A stretch of 22,324 nucleotides of DNA, taken from a bacterium. GTDB taxonomy: Bacteria > Patescibacteriota > Saccharimonadia > Saccharimonadales > UBA4665. Position 1 is the first letter of the stretch, and every line of letters begins with the position of its first letter. Under the pieces are notes generated by a model. It was not told the origin of the DNA. It ran no database searches and saw only the letters and a list, made by a program, of their open reading frames with translations. Position numbers and translations under genes: made by a program. Positions 1 to 6,801 of the stretch are shown in pieces. The stretch lies in the NCBI GenBank assembly GCA_021846795.1, contig JAJZWG010000004.1, positions 1-22,324 on the forward strand, written 5' to 3'.

Positions 1-306
1 AAAGATCAGTTAAAAAAGATCAAAAACGAAACTCCTAAAACTACTACTAATAAACTTGCAAGCAATAAAACCAAAGCAAAAAAACCAAATCTACTAAAAA
101 AGATTTTACGAATTATTGGTTTAATACTCGTACCTAAATATTTAAGAAACAGTTGGCAAGAATTAAAGTTAGTCGCATGGCCAAATCTTAAACTCAGCCG
201 ACAATTAACTACTGCTGTTATAATTTTCGCAATTTTTTTTGGTGTCTCGATCTATTATCTCGATAATGGTCTAGGTGATATTTTTAAAATAATACTTCTT
301 AAATAA
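1..306 (+). CDS. secE: Preprotein translocase subunit SecE (3' part)
   Basis: SecE is the small stabilising subunit of the SecYEG protein-export channel in the cytoplasmic membrane. The reading frame is open from base 1 (start codon outside the window) to TAA at 304-306, giving 102 visible codons. The first ~30 residues are a Lys/Thr/Asn-rich polar stretch. Next comes the conserved SecE amphipathic segment SWQELKLVAWPN, which matches the family's E-x-x-x-V-x-WP signature, then one hydrophobic segment (about residues 75-93) and a short tail. The position directly before nusG and rplK is the classical secE-nusG-rplK order. The long polar N-terminal part is longer than in minimal SecE proteins. 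Confidence 0.9.
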   Translation, partial: KDQLKKIKNETPKTTTNKLASNKTKAKKPNLLKKILRIIGLILVPKYLRNSWQELKLVAWPNLKLSRQLTTAVIIFAIFFGVSIYYLDNGLGDIFKIILLK

Positions 307-316
307 GGATTAACAG

Positions 317-874
317 ATGAATAATAACTCAACCGGTCGCTATACTAACTCCAACAGAGAATGGTATGTTATTCATACTTATTCTGGCTACGAAGAAAAA
401 GTCGCTGAAAGTATCAAACAAAGAACTAGTTCATTAGACATGGCTGATAAAATTTTTGAAGTTTTAGTACCAAAAGAAAAAATGATAGAAATTAAAAATG
501 GTAAAAGACGAGTTGTTGAAAAAAAGATTTTTCAAGGTTATGTTTTAGTTAATATGAAAATATCTGAAGATGCTTGGTATTTTATCCGCAACACCCCCGG
601 AGTAACTGGTTTTGTCGGTTCAGGTAGTGAACCAACTCCAGTTAGTAAAGAAGAAATTGAAAAAATCAACAAACGAATGGGTCGCGAACAACCAAAATAT
701 CAGATTAACTTTAAAATTGGTGATGTTGTTAATATCGTCGATGGTCCATTTAAGAGTTTTGATGGTAGTATTAGTGATATTGATCAACAAAAAGGTAAAC
801 TAAAAGTTTTAGTTAATATGTTTGGTCGAGAAACTCCAGTTGAATTAGATAGTTTACAAGTTAAAAAAGTTTAA
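317..874 (+). CDS. nusG: Transcription termination/antitermination factor NusG
   Basis: NusG binds RNA polymerase and modulates pausing, Rho-dependent termination and transcription-translation coupling. The 185-residue product has the NGN domain near its N-terminus (WYVIHTYSGYEEKVAESI) and the PGVTGFVGSG motif around residue 95. The C-terminal KOW domain has GDVVNIVDGPFKSFDG. Length is normal for the family. The ATG at 317 is preceded by AAGG at 305-308 with good spacing. It sits 10 nt after secE and 15 nt before rplK, so the three are probably co-transcribed. No oddity was seen. Confidence 0.96.
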   Translation: MNNNSTGRYTNSNREWYVIHTYSGYEEKVAESIKQRTSSLDMADKIFEVLVPKEKMIEIKNGKRRVVEKKIFQGYVLVNMKISEDAWYFIRNTPGVTGFVGSGSEPTPVSKEEIEKINKRMGREQPKYQINFKIGDVVNIVDGPFKSFDGSISDIDQQKGKLKVLVNMFGRETPVELDSLQVKKV

Positions 875-889
875 ATTTGAGGTATAATT

Positions 890-1315
890 ATGGCTAAATC
901 AGTAAAAGCAAACTTAAAATTGAAAATTAAAGCTGGCCAAGCCAGCGCAGCTCCTCCAGTTGGCTCAACTCTTGGTCAATATGGTGTTAATATGATGGAT
1001 TTTATTAATCCTTTTAATGATCAAACCAAAACTCTTAACGGTGCCCTGGTAACTGTCCATATTACCGTTTATGACGATAAAACCATGGATTTTCGAGTTG
1101 TTGGTATACCGACTGATGATTTAATTCGAGAAAAATTATCTATTCAAAAAGGTTCAGGTAAACCTAATAGTGAGAAAATTTCTAAAAAATTAAGTCAGGC
1201 TGATTTAGATGAAATTGCTCAAGTTAAATTAAGTGATATGAATTCAGATAATTTAGAAGCTGTTAAAAAAATGGTAACGGGCACTGCTCGATCAATGGGC
1301 GTAGAAGTTGAATAA
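890..1315 (+). CDS. rplK: 50S ribosomal protein L11
   Basis: L11 binds the GTPase-associated centre of 23S rRNA and supports factor-dependent GTP hydrolysis. The 141-residue length is exactly typical. The N-terminus shows the L11 signature (KLKIKAGQASAAPPVGSTLGQ) and the C-terminal RNA-binding domain ends with TGTARSMGVEVE. A GAGG Shine-Dalgarno at 879-882 precedes the ATG. It lies in the nusG-rplK-rplA run. No L1-type control hairpin is apparent before this gene; the candidate site is downstream, before rplA. Confidence 0.97.
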   Translation: MAKSVKANLKLKIKAGQASAAPPVGSTLGQYGVNMMDFINPFNDQTKTLNGALVTVHITVYDDKTMDFRVVGIPTDDLIREKLSIQKGSGKPNSEKISKKLSQADLDEIAQVKLSDMNSDNLEAVKKMVTGTARSMGVEVE

Positions 1316-1327
1316 TAAATTAATTAA

Positions 1328-1357
1328 GTGGGAGATTTAAAAAAATCGCTCGACCAC
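1328..1357 (+). promoter_or_regulatory. Putative L1-binding mRNA hairpin (mimic of the 23S L1 site)
   Basis: The rplK-rplA intergenic RNA reads GTGGGAG at 1328-1334 and CTCGACCAC at 1349-1357. GTGG pairs with CCAC and GAG pairs with CTC, leaving an unpaired GA (1352-1353) on the 3' side; an inner AU-rich helix may form between. The two strands closely resemble the L1-binding stalk of 23S rRNA (GUGGGAG opposite a ...CGACC strand, as I recall it from E. coli). The hairpin ends 1 nt before the AGGAG that serves rplA (1359-1363), so bound L1 would block initiation. Autogenous control by L1 is known; this placement and function are inferred. Confidence 0.72.
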
Positions 1358-1370
1358 AGGAGATAAAATT

Positions 1371-2213
1371 ATGACAGAAACTAAAGATCAAACAACTAAT
1401 AAAAATTTTGCTAAAGCAGGCAAAAGAAGCGTTAAGGCAGTTGAAGAAAAAACCGCCTTAATTGCTAAAAAAGCTAGTACTGACGCAACTAAACCAACTA
1501 AAAGCACCCCTAAAAAAGTTCACACTAAATTAGAAAAACGATCAAAAAAATATCGAGCAGTAGCTGAATTAGTTGATAAATTAAAAATTTATGAATTAAC
1601 TGAAGCAACAGCTTTAATTAAAAAATTAAACCCTAGTAAATTTAATGCTACTATTGAACTGCACGTCGCTTTAAATGTTGATCCTAAACACGCGGATCAA
1701 AATATTCGTGATAATTTAGTCTTACCATTTGGTAATGGTAAAATTTTAAAAGTCGCCGTTTTTAGTGATGACGAAACAACTGCTAAACAAGCTGGGGCAG
1801 ATTTTTATGGTTTGGATACTATTATATCCATGATCGAAAAGAATAACCTAGATTTTGAAATTTTAATTACTACCCCCAATTATATGCCTCGTCTAGCTAA
1901 ATTCGCTAAAATTCTTGGCCCTAAAGGTTTAATGCCTAATCCTAAAAGTGGTACAGTCACAACTGACTTATCAAGAGCTATTAACGAAGTTAAAAAAGGC
2001 AAGATTGAATACCGTGTCGATAGTTATGGTATTATTCATCTACCACTTGCTAAAGTTGATTTCCCTAAAAACCATATTGAAGAAAATCTTTTAGCCGTCA
2101 TGACCAGTATTAAAAACAATAAACCTCAAAGTGTTAAAGCTAACTACATTAAATCAGTTTATTTAACGACGACTATGGGCCCAGCCTTAAAATTAAATTT
2201 CACTAATTTTTAA
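1371..2213 (+). CDS. rplA: 50S ribosomal protein L1 with basic N-terminal extension
   Basis: L1 forms the mobile L1 stalk that helps release E-site tRNA, and often represses its own mRNA. The 280-residue product is about 50 residues longer than a typical bacterial L1 (~230). The canonical body starts near residue 55 (KRSKKYRAVAELVD). It contains the conserved core around AKILGPKGLMPNPKSGTVT and the C-terminal signature TTTMGPALKLN. The first ~52 residues are rich in Lys, Thr and Ala, carry no recognisable domain and are probably disordered. The AGGAG at 1359-1363 supports the ATG at 1371, so the extension is likely translated. The preceding hairpin suggests autoregulation. Confidence 0.96.
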   Translation: MTETKDQTTNKNFAKAGKRSVKAVEEKTALIAKKASTDATKPTKSTPKKVHTKLEKRSKKYRAVAELVDKLKIYELTEATALIKKLNPSKFNATIELHVALNVDPKHADQNIRDNLVLPFGNGKILKVAVFSDDETTAKQAGADFYGLDTIISMIEKNNLDFEILITTPNYMPRLAKFAKILGPKGLMPNPKSGTVTTDLSRAINEVKKGKIEYRVDSYGIIHLPLAKVDFPKNHIEENLLAVMTSIKNNKPQSVKANYIKSVYLTTTMGPALKLNFTNF

Positions 2214-2222
2214 TTTTTAACC

Positions 2223-2273
2223 ATGATTTAATTAGTTAATTAAATTTAACCATTAAGATTTTAACTAAATCAT
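2223..2273 (+). terminator. Imperfect hairpin after rplA
   Basis: ATGATTT (2223-2229) pairs with AAATCAT (2267-2273), and AGTTAA (2234-2239) pairs with TTAACT (2261-2266). The result is a two-part AT-rich stem around a 21-nt loop. There is no T-run after it, so it is a weak intrinsic terminator at best. It may instead be an mRNA 3'-end stabiliser separating rplA from the dcd promoter. Confidence 0.35.
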
Positions 2274-2286
2274 ATAAATCAAATTC

Positions 2287-2314
2287 TTGCAAATCATCGC
2301 TGATCTACTATAAT
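2287..2314 (+). promoter_or_regulatory. Promoter for dcd
   Basis: TTGCAA at 2287-2292 and a perfect TATAAT at 2309-2314 are separated by 16 nt. The start site would fall near 2321, about 12 nt before the dcd ATG, with GGGAG (2324-2328) as the ribosome binding site. This suggests that dcd and the fused gene after it form a unit separate from rplKA. Confidence 0.6.
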
Positions 2315-2332
2315 AGCTTTTATGGGAGTTAT

Positions 2333-3046
2333 ATGTCTGTATATTCTAATTTAGATATTAAAGAAGCGCTTGAGAGGCAACACATCATTTGTTATCCTTT
2401 CAATGAAAAACATATTTCTCATGCTAGCTTAGACGTTACTTTAGGCTATTACTATTATAAAATTGAAGCTATTCATGATAAAAACCTTTATAATCCCTTT
2501 GACAAAAACGATGTTGATCGTTATTTCGAAGGACCTTACAAGGCTTTAACTCATCAAGAAATTTGTCAGATTAAACAAATTCAACCTTTAAAAAACATTC
2601 CCCTCGATCATCCAGTAATTTATCTTAAACCAAGAGAACGTATTTTAGCTCATACTCACGAATTTTTCGGTATTAAACCGCCTGGCGCTTGTGAAATTAG
2701 ATCAAGATCAAGTTGGGGTCGTAATGGTTTAGCGGTTTGTTTTGACGCTGGCTGGATTGATCCTGGTTATATTAACAGACTAACTCTTGAACTTTACAAT
2801 CTTAATGAAACAGAAAGTCTCATTCTGCCAGTTGGCGAACGAATTGCTCAAGTAATTTTTCATCAAACCGGTAAAGTAGCTGGTAATTATGGTCTAGGTC
2901 GAGATAAAGGTTACAGCGGTAAATACCAAACAGGTACTAATTTCGATCAAATTGTTAAAACTTGGTCACCCAGTAAAATGTTACCTCAAGCCTATAAAGA
3001 TCAACGAGAATTACCGATTAAAATTGAAGGCTTAAAATATGAATAG
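2333..3046 (+). CDS. dcd: dCTP deaminase family protein (Dcd/dUTPase fold)
   Basis: Dcd-type enzymes deaminate dCTP to dUTP; bifunctional forms go on to dUMP, the substrate of thymidylate synthase. The 237-residue product shows the family core in order: RSRSSWGRNGLAV, then AGWIDPGYINRLTLEL containing the conserved DPG and the LE region, then LPVGERIAQVIFH, and a C-terminal GKYQTGTNF resembling the KYQ motif. It is longer than the ~190-residue E. coli enzyme, with extra residues around 50-95. The last 8 nt overlap the start of the downstream TMK/ThyX-like gene, so the two are translationally coupled. Whether it is mono- or bifunctional cannot be decided here. Confidence 0.85.
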   Translation: MSVYSNLDIKEALERQHIICYPFNEKHISHASLDVTLGYYYYKIEAIHDKNLYNPFDKNDVDRYFEGPYKALTHQEICQIKQIQPLKNIPLDHPVIYLKPRERILAHTHEFFGIKPPGACEIRSRSSWGRNGLAVCFDAGWIDPGYINRLTLELYNLNETESLILPVGERIAQVIFHQTGKVAGNYGLGRDKGYSGKYQTGTNFDQIVKTWSPSKMLPQAYKDQRELPIKIEGLKYE

Positions 3047-5015
3047 TCAAGTTAAAACTGGTCGCTATATTGCCCTTGAAGCTTTAGATGATCAATTAAG
3101 TTGTGATCAAGTTGAAAAATTAACCTATAAAATTGAATCAGCTGGTTTTCCAGTTAAAAAAATTAGTTTTCCGGATAACCAAAATAATTTAATTAGTCGT
3201 GAAATTGGTCAAATTTTAGCTAATCAATATTATCAACTACCTCAAAAAACTAAATTATTAGTTGAACTAGCTAATCACTATCAAACAAATTATTCAATTA
3301 GCCAATTTGTTGAGCAAGGTTATTACTGCTTAACCAATAAAAGCTTTTTAAGTTTATTGGTTGATTTTTTTTACACCAAAAAACAAATCTTTGATCTTAA
3401 TTTATTTAACAACATCATTAATAATTTAAACCATCAGTTGATGCCTGATTTATTAATTTTTATTGACACACCAGCAACTTTTTTAAAAGAACAAGCTCTG
3501 AAGCGATCCACCAAGATAAATCTTGAATTGACTGAAAAAAAACGAACTGGTTATTTAATTGAAGGCAAGAAGAGACAACTACCAATTATTCATCTGAATA
3601 GTCAACTCAACTCTCTTGATCAAAAAATTTGGGATTTAGTCGTACCAGTTATAAACGTTAAATATCAGGCACCCAATTATTTAATTTTTGATCAATCATC
3701 TGTTGACCAAACAATCCCAACCAAGCCAAAAATCACTGAAGAAGTTTCACCAACGTCAACCAAACCACCTATTGAATTTATTGAATTTCATAATAATTTA
3801 CAATACTTTACTCAAACTAATTACAATCATCAAACAGAACTGTTAGATTTAATTAATCATCAATTTAAAATCAGTCTCACAAAAGATCAATTAGCTAATT
3901 TGTATCCTTATCACGCTGATGACATTTTAATTAAAACCAATCAACTATCTCTACTGGCGTCTTTGGAAATAATCAATCAAATTCCGTTTTTAGTTGATCA
4001 ATCACTAAAGTCTTATAACCTTAACCAAAATAACTACTTCATGCCTCATAAAATTAGTGAAACTATTAAACAAACTTATAAAAAATACTTAGATAAAATT
4101 TTAACTAATTATAATCAATTACTACTTAAAACCAATCAACATCCAGCTTGTTTAAAAATATTACCTTTAGCAATTTATAAATCAGCCTTAATCATGTTTA
4201 ATCAAGCTACCCTAAAAAAACAATTTCTCAATAATAGCTTAAAAACCGACCAAGAATTAGATCAGATTAACCCAATTTTAAATGATTTATATTTGCAGCA
4301 ATTCAGTCAACCAATTTCAACTGCCTCAACTAAAAAACTTCAAGACAATTTAAATGAAATTAAAGTCTTCCAATCTAATAATTTAAAACAAACCTACAAT
4401 CAAGCTGAACAAACCCAACTCAAACTAATTAATTTTACGCCAATCAATGAATTAGATTTAGTAGCTGATATGATTTATGATTTAAATGATTTAAATAAAG
4501 CTCAAATATTAAAAATAACCGATGAATGGGACTATCAGCAAAAAACTTATTTAATGAAAAATATTCAAACCAATAATTTAACCTATGATTGGTTAAAAAA
4601 ATACGTAACTTATCAACTAGAAGTTATCGATTCAATTGATACATTCATGAAAATAAAAGAAACTTGGTCTTATTTAGATTTAAAACATCAGTTGTTAACT
4701 CCTAGACTAGGTTTTAATACGCCAGATATAATAGCTGAAAATGAAACTTTCTTAGCTATTTATGAAGAAAACTTCCAATTAAGTTTAGAACTTTATAGCT
4801 TTTTAACTTCGAAAAAACTCTTCAGTATCGCTGACTATAGTTTACTACTTGGTTATAAAATTAGGTTTAAAATTTATCTCAATCTTCAACAAATTATAGC
4901 TATTAAAAAAACACTCGATCAAACAAATGAACCTAGTTTAGTCAAACTTTATCAACAAATCATCAATCAAATTAAACAAGTTCATCCAATTACTATTAAT
5001 CAATTAATTAAATAA
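3039..5015 (+). CDS. Fused degenerate thymidylate-kinase-like and tandem ThyX-like protein
   Basis: This 658-residue protein appears to join two dTMP-pathway domains. Residues 7-200 resemble thymidylate kinase in layout: GRYIALEALD at the start, FPD at 44-46 and PDLLIFIDTP at 136-145. However, the Walker A lysine motif is absent (EALDDQLSC where EGxDGxGKS/T is expected), and the DR motif region reads CLTNKS. Residues ~240-658 align by eye with tandem-repeat ThyX proteins. Landmarks are YHADDI for YGDDS, KILPLAIYKSALIMF for a GLLPAATLTNVGIF-like segment, LLTPRLGFNTP at 552-562 and LGYKIRFKIYLNL at 604-616. The Arg-rich catalytic segments of ThyX are replaced (DQSLKSY; MKIKETWSYL). The intact 1.97-kb frame argues that it is maintained. 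The function is unknown; catalysis looks doubtful, and a structural or regulatory role beside Dcd is conceivable. Confidence 0.7.
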   Translation: MNSQVKTGRYIALEALDDQLSCDQVEKLTYKIESAGFPVKKISFPDNQNNLISREIGQILANQYYQLPQKTKLLVELANHYQTNYSISQFVEQGYYCLTNKSFLSLLVDFFYTKKQIFDLNLFNNIINNLNHQLMPDLLIFIDTPATFLKEQALKRSTKINLELTEKKRTGYLIEGKKRQLPIIHLNSQLNSLDQKIWDLVVPVINVKYQAPNYLIFDQSSVDQTIPTKPKITEEVSPTSTKPPIEFIEFHNNLQYFTQTNYNHQTELLDLINHQFKISLTKDQLANLYPYHADDILIKTNQLSLLASLEIINQIPFLVDQSLKSYNLNQNNYFMPHKISETIKQTYKKYLDKILTNYNQLLLKTNQHPACLKILPLAIYKSALIMFNQATLKKQFLNNSLKTDQELDQINPILNDLYLQQFSQPISTASTKKLQDNLNEIKVFQSNNLKQTYNQAEQTQLKLINFTPINELDLVADMIYDLNDLNKAQILKITDEWDYQQKTYLMKNIQTNNLTYDWLKKYVTYQLEVIDSIDTFMKIKETWSYLDLKHQLLTPRLGFNTPDIIAENETFLAIYEENFQLSLELYSFLTSKKLFSIADYSLLLGYKIRFKIYLNLQQIIAIKKTLDQTNEPSLVKLYQQIINQIKQVHPITINQLIK

Positions 5016-5035
5016 CCAATCGTTCAACTTGAGAC

Positions 5036-5069
5036 TTGACATAAATTAGATTTATAGCTAAAGTATAAT
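5036..5069 (+). promoter_or_regulatory. Candidate promoter for rplJL
   Basis: A perfect TATAAT at 5064-5069 lies just upstream of the L10 leader structure, so a start near 5076 fits. TTGACA at 5036-5041 is the only good -35 match, but the spacer would be 22 nt, which is longer than usual. Either the -35 is different or the promoter relies on its -10. Confidence 0.5.
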
Positions 5070-5075
5070 CAGTTA

Positions 5076-5128
5076 CCGAAGAAAGCGACTGTGTTAATTA
5101 ACACTTAATTTGTCGCCGAGGCTTTCTT
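5076..5128 (+). promoter_or_regulatory. Ribosomal protein L10 leader RNA
   Basis: AAGAAAGC (5079-5086) pairs with GCTTTCTT (5121-5128), and GCGAC (5085-5089) can pair with GTCGC (5112-5116). A perfect palindrome GTGTTAATTAACAC (5091-5104) forms the apical hairpin. The CGCCGAGG element (5114-5120 and neighbours) before the closing stem is typical of rplJ leaders bound by the L10(L12)4 complex. Its position about 60 nt upstream of rplJ fits. Autogenous repression of rplJL is inferred from family knowledge. Confidence 0.75.
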
Positions 5129-5187
5129 AATAAAGTAGGTGACTTCAAGTAATTTGGTCGATTTACTGGTAAAAATAAGGAATAATT

Positions 5188-5718
5188 ATGGCGTTAACCA
5201 AAGAACAAAAAAAACAAATTGTTGACGAAACTAGTCAATTATTAATTACTTCAAAATTGAGCGTGATAGCTAACTATCAAGGAACGTCTGTTAAAGATTT
5301 AGCAACTATTCGAAAAATCGCTAAAGACAATGGTTCAGTTGTCAAAGTCATTAAAAATCGATTATTCATTCAATCAATGAATCAACTTGATCATTTAAAA
5401 AATGCTGATAGGCAAGTTCTTAATCAAATGTTACTATACGTCTTTAACCCAAAAGATGAAGTATCACCTGCTAAAACAATTTTTGAAGCGGCTAAAACCA
5501 TTAAGACAATTAACTTTGTTGGAAGTTACCAAAAAGATGGTCAATTTTTAAACGCTCAAGAAACTGAAATGGTAGCTCAATTACCAACTAAGCAACAACT
5601 TAAAGGTCAATTAGCTGGTACTATTGCCGCCCCATTAAGTGGTTTTGTTGTAGTATTAAATAATAACTTAGCTGGATTAATTAACCTGCTAAAAGCTAGA
5701 CAAGCAATTACTAAATAA
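5188..5718 (+). CDS. rplJ: 50S ribosomal protein L10
   Basis: L10 anchors the L7/L12 stalk dimers to the GTPase-associated centre. The 176-residue product has typical length. Its N-terminal RNA-binding part includes SVIANYQGTSVKDLATIRK and VVKVIKNRL. Near the C-terminus the characteristic QLKGQLAGTIAAPLSGFV is followed by the L12-binding helix (VVLNNNLAGLINLLKARQ). AAGG at 5177-5180 precedes the ATG. It is followed by rplL after 11 nt and preceded by an L10-type leader, as expected for this operon. Confidence 0.96.
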   Translation: MALTKEQKKQIVDETSQLLITSKLSVIANYQGTSVKDLATIRKIAKDNGSVVKVIKNRLFIQSMNQLDHLKNADRQVLNQMLLYVFNPKDEVSPAKTIFEAAKTIKTINFVGSYQKDGQFLNAQETEMVAQLPTKQQLKGQLAGTIAAPLSGFVVVLNNNLAGLINLLKARQAITK

Positions 5719-5729
5719 GGAGAAATATT

Positions 5730-6140
5730 ATGGCCGAAGAAACTAAAGAAATTAAAATACCAAAAGAATTTGAAAAAATTGTGGCTGAATTAGATAAAAT
5801 GACATCCTTAGAAATTTCAAAATTTGTTCATTTTCTAGAAGAATATTGGGGTGTTTCAGCCGCTGCACCAGCTGTTGTTCAAGCTGGTCCAGTTAGTGCT
5901 GATCAAGCCACTAATCCTAGCGAAGAAAAATCAGAATTTGACGTACTCTTAAAAGATGCTGGTAGTCAAAAAGTAGCTGTTATTAAGGCTGTTAAAGATT
6001 TAACTGGTTTAGGTTTAGGTGAGTCTAAAGCTATTGTTGATGGTGCCCCTAAAAATGTTCTAGAAAAAGTTAAGAAAGACGAAGCAGATAAAGCCAAAAA
6101 AACTTTAGAAGACGCTGGCGCAACTGTCGAATTAGTTTAG
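5730..6140 (+). CDS. rplL: 50S ribosomal protein L7/L12
   Basis: L7/L12 forms the flexible stalk that recruits translation factors. The 136-residue product has the N-terminal dimerisation domain (MTSLEISKFVHFLEEYWGVS), an Ala/Pro-rich hinge (residues ~45-68) and the strongly conserved C-terminal domain (KVAVIKAVKDLTGLGLGESK, then VDGAPKNVLEKV). The hinge is a little longer than in the 120-residue E. coli protein. AGGAG lies just before the ATG. It ends in TAG, so TAG is a true stop in this genome. Confidence 0.97.
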   Translation: MAEETKEIKIPKEFEKIVAELDKMTSLEISKFVHFLEEYWGVSAAAPAVVQAGPVSADQATNPSEEKSEFDVLLKDAGSQKVAVIKAVKDLTGLGLGESKAIVDGAPKNVLEKVKKDEADKAKKTLEDAGATVELV

Positions 6141-6156
6141 GGTTATCCACAACTAC

Positions 6157-6205
6157 AATTAACATTTTTGACTGACTTTGACTTAATAGTCAAATAATGT
6201 TAATT
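6157..6205 (+). terminator. Strong nested hairpin after rplL
   Basis: AATTAACATT (6157-6166) is exactly complementary to AATGTTAATT (6196-6205), giving a 10-bp outer stem. Inside, TTTGACT (6177-6183) and AGTCAAA (6188-6194) form a perfect 7-bp stem with a TAAT loop. No T-tract follows directly, so termination may be partial. It could act as an attenuator between rplL and the downstream gene or as a 3'-end stabiliser. Confidence 0.5.
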
Positions 6206-6242
6206 TAATTACAAAAGGAGTTAATAAAATCAAAAATCAAAC

Positions 6243-6752
6243 ATGTCTGAAATTCCAGAAAAACAATTAAAAAGAATTCTCAATCTAATTTCTGAAGCTG
6301 AAACTAACTTGGCGGCCGCTCATGAATTAATCTTCAGTGTAGTTGGTCATGATGAAAAATCATCAGTCATTAGCCAAGACGATCTAAAGGGTAAAATCAT
6401 TGAAGGGGTTTTTGATGGTCAAAATATGGTAGGTTCTGATTCAAAAATTTATCCTGTTCCAGCTAATTATGCTTCTAAATCAAAACTAGTTCAAGGAGAT
6501 ATTTTAAAACTAACAATTGCTGAAGATGGTTCGTTTTTATATAAACAAATTGGACCAATTGCTCGTAAGCAATTAGTTGGTCAACTGAAACTAGAAAATG
6601 GTAAATATTTTGTTGATGTTGATGGTAAACAATTACGAGTCTTATTGGCTAGCGTAACTTATTTTAAAGCTAAACCAGGTGATCAAGTTAGTATTAATGT
6701 ACCTGAAGACGATTCTAAATGTGAGTGGGCCGCCCTAGAAGCTGCTCTTTAA
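6243..6752 (+). CDS. CPR-conserved hypothetical protein next to rplL
   Basis: The function is unknown. The 169-residue product has an N-terminal helical part (residues 1-35, rich in Glu/Leu/Ala), a variable linker and then a beta-rich region. That region holds the phrase GVFDGQNMVGSDSKIYPVPA, then NYASKSKLVQGDILKLTI. A second related unit follows (residues ~105-160: LLASVTYFKAKPGDQVSINV) and ends in EWAALEAA. I recognise the YPVP-NYASKSKLV-GD-LKL pattern as recurring in Patescibacteria hypothetical proteins, from memory rather than from a search. The two KPGD/VQGD units suggest small barrel (OB- or TRAM-like) nucleic-acid-binding folds. The only SD-like AAAGGAG (6214-6220) is 22 nt before the ATG, and a TAA at 6225 blocks an earlier in-frame start. 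A leaderless start from TAAAAT (6225-6230) is possible. Confidence 0.7.
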   Translation: MSEIPEKQLKRILNLISEAETNLAAAHELIFSVVGHDEKSSVISQDDLKGKIIEGVFDGQNMVGSDSKIYPVPANYASKSKLVQGDILKLTIAEDGSFLYKQIGPIARKQLVGQLKLENGKYFVDVDGKQLRVLLASVTYFKAKPGDQVSINVPEDDSKCEWAALEAAL

Positions 6753-6787
6753 AGTTAATTAATCTAGCTATCAAACATAATTTATTC

Positions 6788-6793
6788 TATAAT
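6788..6793 (+). promoter_or_regulatory. -10 box for dnaX, leaderless configuration
   Basis: A perfect TATAAT ends 8 nt before the dnaX ATG at 6802, which puts the expected start of transcription at or within about 2 nt of the start codon. There is no Shine-Dalgarno between them and no convincing -35 at the right distance. Confidence 0.5.
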
Positions 6794-6801
6794 CTATAGA
6801 T

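Noticed and set aside
612..803. 63-codon ORF in another frame inside nusG
   Set aside because: It lies wholly within the strongly conserved nusG frame and has no start signal or recognisable protein features.
883..888. TATAAT just before the rplK start codon
   Set aside because: It is only 1 nt from the ATG and lies between a good GAGG and the start, so it is a chance match in AT-rich sequence and not a promoter.
3039..3640. Calling the N-terminal domain an active thymidylate kinase
   Set aside because: The Walker A Gly-Lys-Ser/Thr and the DR motif are absent, so activity cannot be claimed.
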